Assembly: GCF_003073045.1 (NCBI RefSeq)
Contig: NC_037602.1
Coordinates: 620,001-684,000 of the forward strand
From: Pomacea canaliculata
Lineage: Eukaryota > Mollusca > Gastropoda > Architaenioglossa > Ampullariidae
DNA length: 64,000 bases
Direction of reading: 5' to 3'
In this document: piece after piece, positions 20,875-32,100 of the stretch
Numbering within the stretch: the first letter of the stretch is position 1
Layout: each line of letters opens with the position of its first letter
Position numbers and translations under genes: made by a program
Notes under the pieces: model-generated
What the model saw: only the letters and a program-made list of their open reading frames with translations
The model's database searches: none
What the model was told of the DNA's origin: nothing

Positions 20875-23172
20875 GTAAGTCGACTTCTTGTTGTTGACGA
20901 TGATGATGGATGTGGTGGTGGAGGTATACAGCTAAAGTCGATGTCGCAGAGAAGAGCACAGGTGAGGGGACAGGGCAGGACATTGTTAACAGTCTTGACC
21001 CTCCGTGTGTCGGGGGTATAAAGCGAAAGCACAACAAGAGGTCAAGGTGGTGAGTTCACGATGTACCTGATTAACATGTCCGCTGCTGTCTGAGGTCTTC
21101 ACAAGGTGAATGTATCTCTGGACAATCCGATGTCATTGGTGTTGACCTCACGGTCATCTTTGGAGGTTAGTGTCAAGAGAAAGGGAGCAGTCACCTCGGT
21201 ATGGGGAAATAATACTTTGCTCTCAGCTTTAGAAAATCGCTTAAAAAACAAACCAACCTTGCACCCCACGTGTCCCGTTAAATGTCTACTGATACTGTCC
21301 GTGGTGTCTGTAAGTGCGTGTGAGTGTGAGAGAGAAGTGCTTCCCTGTGTCTTTCTGTGTTTATCTACACTTTTTCTCGCTCTCCCTCTCTCAGTTAACA
21401 TCAAAGCACAACACCCTAGCCTTATACACAAATGTATTTATTACAAGACAATATCACGGGTTCATTTGCCAACAGGAATAACATGGCCTGTCGTCAACCT
21501 GCAGTCGGTCCAGTCATGCTGCACGTGTGGGTGTAGGAAAGTACAAATACTGTCAATGGAATGTGGCGGTTATCTGACGGTTACACTTCACTGGACCATT
21601 GGTCGTGCAGGACTGGACACTGCAGGGCTTGCTTGGTCTTCATCAACACATTACAAACACATGGCTTACACCTGACTAGAACATAGTCCCGGGTGTGTAG
21701 TAATGTTACTCCAGTTTGTACAACAGTATCTCAGTATAAAAGCAGATCATGATAAGTAATAATCTCTCTTGTTAACGTCTTAATAAAGCACCTCACTAAT
21801 AATAATAATACGCCAGGCTCTCTATCTCTTTCTTTCACTCTCTTTTTCTGTCTTTCTCTCACTCAGCGTAAAGGTCGAAAAGTCTCAACATAAGCGACAC
21901 ACAGACACGGCAGTCTCTCTCTCTCTCTGTCTCTCAAGGTGAAGGTCGTCTCCTAACATGTTTCGGTCGTTGCGGAGGATAAGATAGAGACCCTACCCTC
22001 TGTTCTCGGTGCCATGATTTCTGTGAGGGTGAGGGTTTCTTTTCCTCTCACTCCTTTACCTTTTGCCGAACTTCCATCGAATCAGATACACATTCCCGGT
22101 AGCAAGATCAACGTGGTGGGAGGGGGAGATTTTCTTTGCACTATACGGGTAACGAACCGGCGTGCCTGTAAGCACTCGGCTTTCCGTTCCCTCTCTCCTA
22201 GTCCCTCTCTCTCCTAGTCCCTCTCTCACTCACCAAACTGACAGCTTAGTGTCCGCGTGCAAGGCTGCACATATCGCAATACAAATGCGAGTACGTGGTA
22301 GAGGTCTAAAGACATCAAACCAGAATCTCTCGGCTACCAGGACAGCAGCTTCCACATCAACTGACTTAACGGCAACTGACAGTGTTATGGCAGCTCAACT
22401 GACAGTGTTATGGCAACTGACAGTGGCAAGAGTGGCAACCAGCTTGATGACCAAAAGGAGTCAAAGGTGGAAATTCTGCGGTTAATACGATTAACACATT
22501 GTTTATAAAGCATCATGTGTGAACTGTGTCACATTATAAAAGTAATAAATACTAAAACCTCAGCTCGTACACAAAACTCTGTCTCTGTCTCGCTGTCTCT
22601 CGCAATCTCTCTCTCACTCACACATACCAGTCACACATGGCCGGAATAAATGCAGTAACGTGTTCACAGACTAGGCTGCCCTTGTGTGCTGGGTTATCTC
22701 CTCCAAATCGATCTTAAACTGTCAGGTGATAGGAGGCGTCACTCTCCACCTCATATGATCTCACGTGACCGGCACGTGATGTCGTCAAAGAATCATTCCA
22801 CACTGGTCCTGCAGAGCGTTGTACGATGGACGGAAATAGTCTAAAATCCTATGTTGGCATTCACATCACATGTCACCCCCTGCTTCTTTTCATCACAGTC
22901 TGGCTGTACATCACAACATTTCATGTCGATATTATTCTGTCCACGCTACAACCCTGTAATTGTCAAAATAAAATATATACATAAATAAAGTGCATTAAAA
23001 AGACCGGACGACACCTATCGAATATCAGTATTATTAGCAAATTATATTAGTACCACATCACCAAGCATTGAAATTGGTAAAAAAAATCCTCATCAATCCA
23101 CAAAATAGCCGCTCTTGTCAATGGTCAGAGAATGGCCGATTGATCAAAGGCGTTTGACGCCAAGCAACCTTG

Positions 23173-25383
23173 TTAAGTACAGCGAGTAAGTGCACAAGAC
23201 CAACCTCTGCAAAGAGTCGTCAGGACCTGGCTCAGCACAGACTGGGACTCAAGGTCGTCGTAGCTGTCCACGTAGATCACGTGGTCGGATCCGTTGGCCA
23301 CGTGCAAGAGAGGGGCGGTGGGCTTAGTGAGGTTGCCGACCACGACGACGTAGGTGTCGAGCTTGTGGCGCTTGTTGGCTCGCGCTTCCTCCAGCGTGTG
23401 TGACGTCATCTCCACCGAGTCATCGACGAAGACCACCACCACCTTCTGCACCTCCTCGTCTTTCACTTTCTCCTTCCCGCGCACTCGATGACCCAGCGTC
23501 TTGCGCGCCCTCTTTAGCAAGGTTCCTAGATCGGGGAAGACAACTTTGTCCAGGCGCTTTTCCAGGTGCTGGATTGTGTCCACTTTGCTGCTGAGGATGG
23601 GGTCCTCGCTGGTCACGATGGCGGCCTTGATGTCTGAGTCGGGATCCATTTCCGACAGCATGGACTGGATGAAGTCGAGAAGGCGTTGTGTCTTGGGGCT
23701 GCCCAGACCAAGGTGCTCCACCACAAAGGCGACATCTGTCGGACGGCGGCTTGCGCACATGGAATCCTTGGTTTTGATAGGGGGCAGGACTTGGTCTGTG
23801 GAGACACCGCGAGAGACGAGTGAAACAATGATCAGCTAACAGGGCATTTGACCAACTTCATTTCAGCTTGAGGTCGAGTGTTTACAATCTCCTTCACCAT
23901 TTATCGAAAACAAAACACTAAATCATTCACAAAGCTTCTCAGAGCAAGTCACATTATTAACTAGAAGTAAGACAGATTTCTATTTAATGTTCCCGAAAGG
24001 TCAGGGTTCATTTTAGACGATGTTTATTACTTACAATTACACAGCTCCACGTGCAGCAGGTCTATCAAAGACTCGACGATGTTGTAGTCGCTGGTGTCGT
24101 AAACAAATTTGTCTGCCGGCTGCGAGGCGAGGCGCATGAGTTCTGTCTTGTCGACCTTCTGATCAGCCGAGGTCGACACCGCGTACAGGTACACTCCCTG
24201 ACCCCGCAGCAGCCTCGCTTCCGCCGCAGCCTCTTTGGCGTTCAAGGAGTTTCCGTTTGTCATCATGATCACCGCGTGGGCCACTTCCTTCCTGGCCGTG
24301 TCTGGTGCGAAGGCTTTCTGCCGGAGATACCTTAGCGCCTACACAAATGAAAGAAGGTTAGTAAGTAATTTTGGTGCATGTAGCATGCACTATAATGATC
24401 TTTTGTTCTGCCACCAAGAAGATCACATCTATCTCCGGTCTTTCCCTAAAGCACATACACACACAGAAGCACTCGCGTTCGCAGGTAACTGCAGGTGTAC
24501 GTAATCCCTGCACCATTCATTCGGGTAACAACACGTGTGACGGCCAGGTGCTGGCAATTTACCTGCGCGATATCAGGGAGCCCTCCGACACGTGGTGTGC
24601 TGTGCACGGCCTGCTGCAGGTCGGCCATCTTGTCCTTGCGGCCCAGGCGAGCGGTGACCTCTGGCCTGTGGCCGACAGAAATGATGCCCACACGCACGGC
24701 TGTCTTGGACAGCGGGAACAGCGCCGCCAGGGAGGCCAGGAACTGCTGCTGCTGCTGCACCGCCGCGTCGGACGTGCCGCTTGCTGTGTCCAGCACGAAG
24801 TACACGTCAGCAGGCTTGGCACGACATCCTGTGACATGACAGAGTGGGTTGGGGGCGGGGTTAGTGGCATCTTCCTCTCTCGCCATTATCTTGTGTTTGC
24901 TCGTTTGCTTGCTCGTGAATATGTCTTTGTAATAATTGAATAATAATAACCAGCAACAGGTGAGAGAAGTTTTAAGTCGTGCAGATTTCTTGTGCCAGTC
25001 GCTGTCATCATAATCACTTTAGAGTAGACGTCCGTCATTGTTCACTGGATGATCATGATGATGAGGAGGAGGTGGAGGAAGATTTGTTATGACAGTAGCC
25101 GTGAGTGACTTCAGATAAGATAAGACTTTATTTGTACCAGAGGGCAATTCTGTTACAACTCGATTAAAATTAAAATTCATTCACAATTGCATGCACAAAA
25201 CTCTACACCAGCAGGTGATGGGCGACATATCAGCCACTCACAGGGAGGCGGGCACTCACCTCTGGGCACGCCATTCCACGTGTCCACCATGATGTCATCA
25301 GCCGACTGCATCTCAGTTTCGCCTTCCCGGGCTGTCCGAGAAAGAACGAGATCGTTGAAAGTGGTGACACCCTCACTGACATT
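23173..25383 (-). CDS. Two-vWA-domain protein, copy A (5' exons missing)
   Basis: Minus-strand exons 25,383-25,260, 24,828-24,563, 24,338-24,035 and 23,795-23,205 (or to the stop at 23,173 if unspliced). All junctions are phase-compatible. Exon 1 is a linker (FNDLVLSRTAREGETEMQS). Exons 2-3 form one vWA domain: ADVYFVLDTASGTSDA, then AVRVGIISVGHRPEVTARLG, HAVIMMTNGNSLNAKEAA and GVYLYAVSTSADQKVDKTEL. Exon 4 is a whole second vWA domain (RPTDVAFVVEHLGLGSPKTQ ... KVVVVFVDDSVEMTS). The metal-ion site of domain 1 is irregular and that of domain 2 lacks DxSxS. vWA proteins of this type are extracellular adhesion or matrix proteins. No signal-peptide exon exists up to 29,190, because the duplication stopped short of it. 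Copy A may be silent or may use another start. Confidence 0.75.
25111..25202. mobile_element. Retroposon 3'-tail insertion in block A
   Basis: 92 bp absent from block B (which reads GTGAGTGACTCTACACC). It begins TTCAGATAAGATAAGACTTT followed by ATTTGTACCAGAGG, a motif seen at 3' ends of some invertebrate non-LTR elements. Flanking repeat is only ACT. The family call is tentative. Confidence 0.5.
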
Positions 25384-25587
25384 CTGAGAAAACCTCAATA
25401 TTGAAAATAAACATTCTAGAAAGAGGAGACAGTTGTCGATGGCTATAGAGTTACACCACTGAGCAATCAATCAGCGACTTGTTTATTTTTAGCAGCTAAC
25501 TACCCGTAAGTGAAGAAAACAGACACGCTGTCACATTGACATGTGCCGATCAACACTAAAACTCTCATTAGTGGCTGTAACAAATTA

Positions 25588-25960
25588 CAGTGTTCCCTCG
25601 TTTATCGCGGGGGATAGGTTCCAAGACCAGCCGCGATAAACGAATTTCCGCGAATTAGGGACATACATGCAATAATAATATATACATGTAAAACAATATC
25701 ATGTTAGTGTAAAGTAATATAGTAATCATGGTTAACCGAGTTCAACACAAAGAAACCCAAAAAGTGCATAGCAATGGATTTCTCATACACAATTATTTCT
25801 TCCGTCTGACTATCTACAAAATTACCATGATATTTTAATAGAAATACTAATATAGCTAAATTTTTCGTCTTTTTCCTGTTGAAGTATCTATGGTATTTTG
25901 TAGAACGGTAATTCCCAGCGCGGAAGTAGCGATCGATACTTCACTCAAAAAGCCGCGAAG
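25588..25960. mobile_element. Mariner/Tigger-like DNA transposon fragment in block A
   Basis: 373 bp between two TA dinucleotides (25,586-25,587 and 25,961-25,962). Block B has a single TA at this point. The left end, CAGTGTTCCCTCGTTTATCG followed by CGGGGGATAGGTTCC, is typical of Tigger-type Tc1/mariner elements. The interior repeats CGCGGAAGTAGCG/CCGCGAAGTAG motifs. The right end is not a match of the left TIR, so the element is truncated, or block B lost it by a TA-to-TA deletion. Confidence 0.7.
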
Positions 25961-26440
25961 TAGTGGCCTGTGCTCACATCTCTCATATAGGAACAGTGTA
26001 TAACAGAATCATATGCACAACACACTGTTCACTTTCCACACATGAAAATGTTCACAGTCATGCACGCCATGTCATCTACAGCGTTAATGTGTTCACAGGC
26101 ATGTCAGTGTAACAAAGTGTTTTGCAGGCAATGACTAGGTTCGTTGTGTTAATGTACAGAAACATTCCAAGCTCCATCTGTCTCAGGCACACTTGAAGCC
26201 AAGACGCTCCACTCTCAATACCTTGCTGCTACCAACACGGAACGTCCTTTTCCATGCCTGAACTAGTTTTAGAATGTTGAAATATATTCTAACATGTTCT
26301 AAATCAACATCTGGTACAAATTCGAATACATTCCCACCAAGAAACACATGACATAACGTAAACCAAAGCTGTTGCCAGTAAAAAGCTCGTGTAGTTGGAG
26401 CTACAGGCTACCTTAGGAGCACGTTTAACGCTCTTTACAG

Positions 26441-26680
26441 GAAACACACCCACCAAGCTACTTTCCATGAGCCAAGTGAGTCAGACGAGAGACATCTGCA
26501 TCACCAACCACAAGTACGAGGAAGACGGTAAGTGACCTCTTGTGAGGTTGCAATGAGTAGCACATTCACGTCATCACAGTTCTCCGCTGGCCAAGGGAAA
26601 TGGTCCCACCGCCTTCTGGACTTCATTGAGAAGACCTACACCAAGGGAGGAAACCCTGACAAAAAACAATATCAACACGA
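26441..26680 (+). CDS. Two candidate plus-strand exons, unknown product
   Basis: Exon 26,441-26,527 has an excellent acceptor (CTCTTTACAG) and donor (GTAAGT) and reads NTPTKLLSMSQVSQTRDICI then TNHKYEED. About 50 bases later, after CATCACAG, an open stretch reads FSAGQGKWSHRLLDFIEKTY then TKGGNPDKKQYQ. Both look protein-like, but the first ends in phase 1 and the second starts in phase 0, so they do not join directly. I do not recognise the family. This may be a decayed gene or captured fragment between block A and the LINE debris. Confidence 0.3.
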
Positions 26681-26929
26681 CATATCAACACGAAGGCGTT
26701 TAATTTCCCCGATGAAAATACCTGCACCACTCCTCTGAAATTGTGGGCGAAAGCTTTCCCCAGCGGAAGCACCCGCCAGAGATTAGTAATTGTTCGCGGA
26801 CAGAAGTTCGTGGTCCTGCTGCCTTGTGGGTAATCTTATGAAAGGAAAAGGGTTAGGAAGTAAACCCAGACAGAAATTCGATGTGTTAACAAGTCATCTG
26901 GGCGAAGCTTTCCCCAATTCTGGCATCGG

Positions 26930-27722
26930 CAATTGCACTAGCTCGTTGGGTAGAACATCCCACCTGACAAGTGGACGGGTATCGGCAAAACATCCCACGG
27001 CAGGAGCACCGATCAGAGAGCAACGCTCACGTGTCCGCCAGTAGGTGACCTGAAAGTGGATGGGGAACGGCTGTAGGTAGCTGTAGAGATTGGAGCCACC
27101 AAGCCCAATGACAGGACATGCTGAAGTGCATCAGCACAAATGTGTTTTGGATCGGTCTCGGCTCACTTTGAAATGGCGATACGTGGAATGTCTGTACACT
27201 CCACAACTTGGTAAGGAGCCAGAGCTCACCCAACAGATCTCCCAACAGCTCGACCAATACAGGTGGGATGTCGTGGGTCTGCCAGAGGTACGGTGGTTCA
27301 GTTTCGGGGAGACAATTACAGACTATGGTCATAAGTTGTGGTACAGCGACGAGGATCTCAAACACGGACATCACGTGAGATTCCTCGTGATGCAAAGAGG
27401 TGGTGAGAGCGGTGCTCAGCTGCTCACTCGTCTCATGCTAGCTGTCGCTGCCAGGCACCACAATATGACTGACCATCATACAGCCAGGCCACCCAATATG
27501 AACACACAAAGACCACACACTATGACCTTTATACAAGTGTACGCCCCCACTTCTAGCCATCATAAAAAAGTGAAAATCTACGAACAGCTAGAACGAGCCA
27601 TACAGAACATCTCCGCCATGTTCAGGGATTTAAAGGCACAGACGCTCATCATGATCACAGACACTTATCAGCAATGGCCTGGTATGGTTTTGTGCTTCGA
27701 CCTTGGTAAGACAAGGGTCTGA
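26930..27722 (+). mobile_element. RTE-like LINE, 5' endonuclease part
   Basis: Plus-strand frame from 27,090 reads YVECLYTPQLGKEPELTQQI, then QLDQYRWDVVGLPEVRW and FGETITDYGHKLWYSDEDLK, then MTFIQVYAPTSSHHKKVKIY and EQLERAI. This is the endonuclease domain of RTE-type LINEs (expected: WNVRTLY..GK...L...L..Y.WD..GL.EVRW.G.GE....G....YSG). The upstream lead-in (26,930-27,090) resembles the LINE 5' region. The catalytic GDWN motif region is replaced by ITDTYQQW, and the frame ends there. It is a dead fragment without RT. Confidence 0.75.
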
Positions 27723-27839
27723 GGCTTTTACAGGATGCTCAAAGCCACAAGTTAACTCTCGCTAATACCCTTCCCCCTCACAAAAGTCTGGTAACCTCAC
27801 TTTCTCCAGACGATGCTATTCCCAATCTAATTGACTTCA

Positions 27840-28450
27840 TTTTTTTGAATTAAGCATCAGTAGGTCACAGACGAGGTCATATCCGGATATCAATAGCGAT
27901 CCTAATCTCGTCTCAACAAGTCTAAGTCTGAAGCTAAAGGAAGATACGCAGACTGTAATGGAGAAATCAGAGTTAAGACAGGATAGAAGTTGTTTGAAAG
28001 CTACTTTCTCGAAGATTTTGGAAAGAAATAGCAAGTATGAGACTGGGTGGGGATTGTTTGGCTCACTGATGTCGAAGGTAGGCTTTTTTAATAGCCGTTT
28101 CACTAAGGCTGCTTTGAAGGTAGTTGGGAAGATGCCAGAGGACAAGCTATTATTTACTATTTCTGTGACGGCAGGGAGTAGGATGTCGAGACAGTCTAGC
28201 AGTAATGGGTTGGGAAGTGGGTCCAGTGCACAACTTGTGGGTTTTGACTGGAGTATGATGATCTCAATCTCACTCTCCAAGATTGGCTGAAAGGAAGCAA
28301 AGGAGCACTTTGGCTTTGCCAGATCGTCGACGTGGTTAGTAAGAGCTGAATGATGCACAAGCAGTTGGTTAAGATTGGCCCGGATGTCAAGGATCTTGTG
28401 GACAAGCTCATTCAGTAAAGCAGGTGCAATGACTGGGCAGCTGAGGTCTG
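27840..28450 (-). mobile_element. L2/CR1-like LINE reverse-transcriptase fragment
   Basis: Minus strand reads SKPTSCALDPLPNPLLLDCL, then DILLPAVTEIVNNSLSSGIF and PTTFKAALVKRLLKKP, then the RT motif SYLLFLSKIFEKVAFKQLLS. The family consensus is LDPIPT.LLK..LDILLP.IT.I.N.SLS.G.FP...K.A.V.PLLKKP and NYRPVSNLPFLSKI.EK. It runs opposite to the RTE fragment just upstream, so two elements lie tail to tail. It has lost motifs such as NYRPVSN (here NPHPVSY). Confidence 0.8.
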
Positions 28451-28759
28451 TCCATGCGGCCCAACAGGTGGCTCCATGTCCTAAACAGGCTCCTACTCGA
28501 CGAACAAGAACTGATGTGAGCATGAAGGAATGCAGTTTTGACCGAATGAACAAGGTGCATTTAGCATCTGTTTATGGACAGTCAACTCTACAACATGTCA
28601 TTTATTTAATTCAATTCAATTTTAATTCAATTAACGAATGTACACAAGGGAGATCAGTGCTAAACGTAAGGTGACTCACGAGAGATGTTTCAAACATCAC
28701 AATATGGCTGAACGCTTTCTGGCACAGAACATGATCACGTGGACACACTCTCTACTCAG

Positions 28760-28930
28760 ACAGAGACTGTCCTGTCCACGTCCGAAACTATCCGTGGGCT
28801 CAAGATCGGCCTCGAGGGTGCGCCTATGGTACTGCCAGGTCGGCCCACGGGCGAGTCGGCTTGCTTGAGTCCGGCCGGCACCAATAAGGGAGGGGATGGA
28901 TGGATGATGAGTGATGATGATTATGTGCTT
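28760..28930 (+). mobile_element. Probable retroposon 3' end with GATGAT-like tail
   Basis: GC-richer sequence ending CCGGCACCAATAAGGGAGGG, then GGATGGATGGATGATGAGTG and ATGATGATT. Several RTE-like elements end in such short GATGAT microsatellites. No coding part remains, and the start is uncertain. Confidence 0.35.
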
Positions 28931-28937
28931 ATTAGGA

Positions 28938-28943
28938 TTTATT
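28938..28943 (-). promoter_or_regulatory. Possible poly(A) signal of the discoidin-like gene
   Basis: AATAAA on the minus strand, about 250 bases after the stop at 29,192-29,194. Confidence 0.4.
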
Positions 28944-29191
28944 TCAACACTATCAACACATTAAGATATGTAAAAGGCTGTTCCGTGTTGATAACATACA
29001 AGTGTGCAGGAATTGGATATTTCGAGTGAGGCTATCCCACTATTCCCTCAAGTCGTTCATGACGTAGTTCACTGTGCAAAACAACATCTTCCACCATTAC
29101 AAACACAAGTCCATTCTTTAGTCTGTTTTAAAGCTTAGAACACTAACTAGAATAGAGTTGTAAGGAAGACAGAGAGGAAGAGGATGACAAC

Positions 29192-32100
29192 TCAGATGCT
29201 GTAGACAGTGATGGTGTACTGACAAGGTTTTGTCTCCAAAAGCACGACTTCCTCTTCATCATAGTCTTCTTGTTCTATGGCCTTCGCAGCTTCTATGGCT
29301 AATTCTGAGTTCAAGGGCGCGAGATCTTTCAGCCTTGGTGTATCTTCCTCGGCGATTATTTCGACTTCCACTTCCTCTGAACATAAGGAAAGTGTAACAA
29401 AAGTGTAACACACTTCAAAGACTTGTCGTAGATTTAACCAAAAAGAAAAGTGTGCAAACAAAACTTAATATTAGATCAGGTGTTATCATTTGTTAAGAAA
29501 GTGGTTTATAAAGTATGAGCGTTCAGAGGTTTGTAACGTTTTTGAGAAGAGTGTTTAGATGTGTCTGCGTGCGCGTGTAAACATCTACATGTAAACCACG
29601 CTCGCCGCACTCTTCCACCTTTTTCAGCAAAAAGGTCCTGCCAACGATTAACACATTTAATGTTTAGGAAATTAAATGGTGATGAAATGTGAATGAAACA
29701 AAATAAAATAACACTATTCCCTCACCGCCAACCCTCTCCTATAGTCTGACGGGCTGGCGAGATGACCGACTGGACCAGCAGATTAAATCCAACGAATTAT
29801 ATCACGAAGTTCGTGAGTCTAAGGTGGTTAATGCCACATCACTTGTATCGGCGAAGCTGATATATTCCAATGGAATCAATAGTTACACCACAACTCGGAA
29901 TACAAATGATAACCTCCCACTGAAGAACGTTGGATATAACGTTGAAGGCAGTTAACGCAATGTTTACTCTCTACAGAGCTCTGTACTCTCTCACTGCTCG
30001 GTCTCGATTCCCCCTAGAAACGTTAGTACTTGGTTCTGTTTCCTCTCCTGACCAATCAGGTTCTTCGCGACCAGGTAACTAGGACGACCTCTTCACAGCC
30101 TTTCTTGGAGACTGTGCCGACCAATCATCAGTACAATGTTACATGGTCGGCATGGCTTCTCCCTCCATTGCCTACCGTCGTCCTAGTTACGCTGTGTCAA
30201 GCTCACTTACGTCACTTCATACATGACGTAAAAGAATGAGTGGCGCGGAGTCGCGTCAGCGCTCGCGCGACTGCCGTCCTCTGACATCAAGGAGAATTAA
30301 AACAAATAAGAATCTAATTAGATTCGCCCGAATCGCGAATCGTTACAGAGGTGTGTAGAGAACAAATGGCGGAGAGATAGAGGGAGGTGAGAGGTGAGAG
30401 GTGAGAGATACAGACTGACAGCTGACAGGAACTGTGCAAGGTAGTGAGTGGAAATACTTGAGGAGCTTTTGACCCACTTGTCTACTCTTGGCTTTGTCTC
30501 ATGCCCTGCATACGACACCATTCATGGTAATTTCGGAGGTGATCATCACCTGAACGTTTGAATCAGAATAGCAGCGAGTGGCGTTATCAAGAAGCCAGGT
30601 ACCCAGCCAGCCACCCAGCCAGCCAGTCAGACGTTTTGAACTTACTCGGGAGAAGCAGGTAATCTTCAGCTGATTCGATGAGCGCATCCTCTATGACGTT
30701 TTCTTTCATGTCTGACTTGAGAGCCATGGCGTCCATTTCAATCTGCTTGGCGTTGAGCGCATCTGCTCGTGAAGGTAAACAGTCGTCAGAGAGGTTTGTT
30801 AGCCACCAAAAAAGACCACCTTAAGTCTCACAATGTGATAGTGTGTGACACAAGTTGTAGTCAGTACTCAGACAGGTGTATGTGTGACACAAGTTGTAGT
30901 CAGTACTCAGACAGGTGTATGTGTGACACACAAGTTGTAGTCAGTACCCACACAGGTGTATGTGTGACACACAAGTTGTAGTCAGTACTCAGACAGGTGT
31001 ATGTGTGACACAAGTTGTAGTCAGTACTCAGACAGGTGTATGTGTGACACACAAGTTGTAGTCAGTACTGAGACAGGTGTATGTGTGACACACAAGTTGT
31101 AGTCAGTACTCAGACAGGTGTATGTGTGACACACAAGTTGTAGTCAGTACTCAGACAGGTGTATGTGTGACACAAGTTGTAGTCAGTACCCACACAGGTG
31201 TATGTGTGACACACAAGTTGTAGTCAGTACCCACACAGGTGTATGTGTGACACACAAGATGTAGTCAGTACTCAGACAGGTGTATGTGTGACACAAGTTG
31301 TAGTCAGTACTGAGACCGGTGTATGTGTGACACACAAGTTGTAGTCAGTACTGAGACAGGTGTATGTGTGACACACAAGATGTAGTCAGTACTCAGACAG
31401 GTGTATGTGTCACACACAAGTTGTAGTCAGTAATCCACAAGGTGCTCGTAACTGAGACAGGAGGTATCAGTGACACAGGTGGCAAAGGATGCAGGTGTTA
31501 GCGAGTGAACTAAAAAGCGTTAGTGACAGTGTTAGTGAGTGAGGCAGGTGGTATCGACAGTGGTTACAGGTAACTCAACCATTTAACAATGTCACCAAGG
31601 CTGTTTGACTATGTCCCTGAGTTAATTTGTGCACGTAAACCGTAAAGTAAGGGAAGATTTCACAATACCTAGACAAAGGTGAGTTACATTATTTGAGTCG
31701 TCGCCCAAGACGAGGCTTCATACCAAAGACACAAGGTCCAGTAATGTTCTGAGAGAAGCTGTCTCAGGAATGGCAAACACTGTACTCATAGGATTGAAAC
31801 TGGTGTAGGGCTCGTCTGGCTTGACAGGGAAGGAACACACGTACAGGTAGACAGACAAGTGATGGGACGGACCGTGTGCGGACGTTTCGCCGACGGACGT
31901 TTCGCCGCTGGACGTTTCGGAGTCGGACGTTTTGCCGACCGGCGTTTCGCCGCCGGACGTTTCGCCGCATTATGTCAGAGAGAGAGAGAGCTTACTTACC
32001 TCTCAAAGAATGAAAGTAACTACTAGATTACACAATAATTCTTTATTTCAAACAAATTTTACACACAGACTTCACAGACAGTTCACTTTGATTGTCACAG

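Larger units (their letters stand above)
19457..23172. other. Block A region downstream of the vWA exons
   Basis: No firm gene. It holds low-complexity CA and CT tracts (19,680-19,760; 21,820-21,930), a degraded plus-strand exon at 20,779-20,874 (see 43,623-43,715), a MITE (20,356-20,530) and a short CAACTGACAGTGTTATGGCA tandem repeat (about 22,365-22,430) that is expanded in block B. Long open frames such as 21,106-21,675 are conserved in sequence but look like neutral duplicated DNA. Confidence 0.45.
17138..26099. repeat. Segmental duplication, block A
   Basis: Nearly collinear with block B (42,020-48,792), with very high identity in both exons and introns. Left limit: GTGCTTAGTCACGACCACGA. 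Right limit: GTCATCTACAGCGTTAATGT followed by GTTCACAG. Block A is larger because it carries a solo LTR, a hAT-type MITE, a 92-bp retroposon tail, a mariner-like piece and about 600 bp (18,858-19,456) with no match in B. The blocks are in direct orientation. Confidence 0.93.

Noticed and set aside
21106-21675. 189-codon plus-strand frame in block A, partly conserved in B
   Set aside because: Block B interrupts it with a SINE. Composition is low-complexity in places, and conservation is explained by the recent duplication.
29531-30346. TGTAACG...CGTTACA with GAGGT nearby, looking like a full LTR
   Set aside because: The flanking repeat is offset by one base on the left, the left half does not look like an LTR, and no second copy is in the window.
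30838-31437. CRISPR-like array
   Set aside because: The host is eukaryotic, and the copies are contiguous with no unique spacers. It is a minisatellite.
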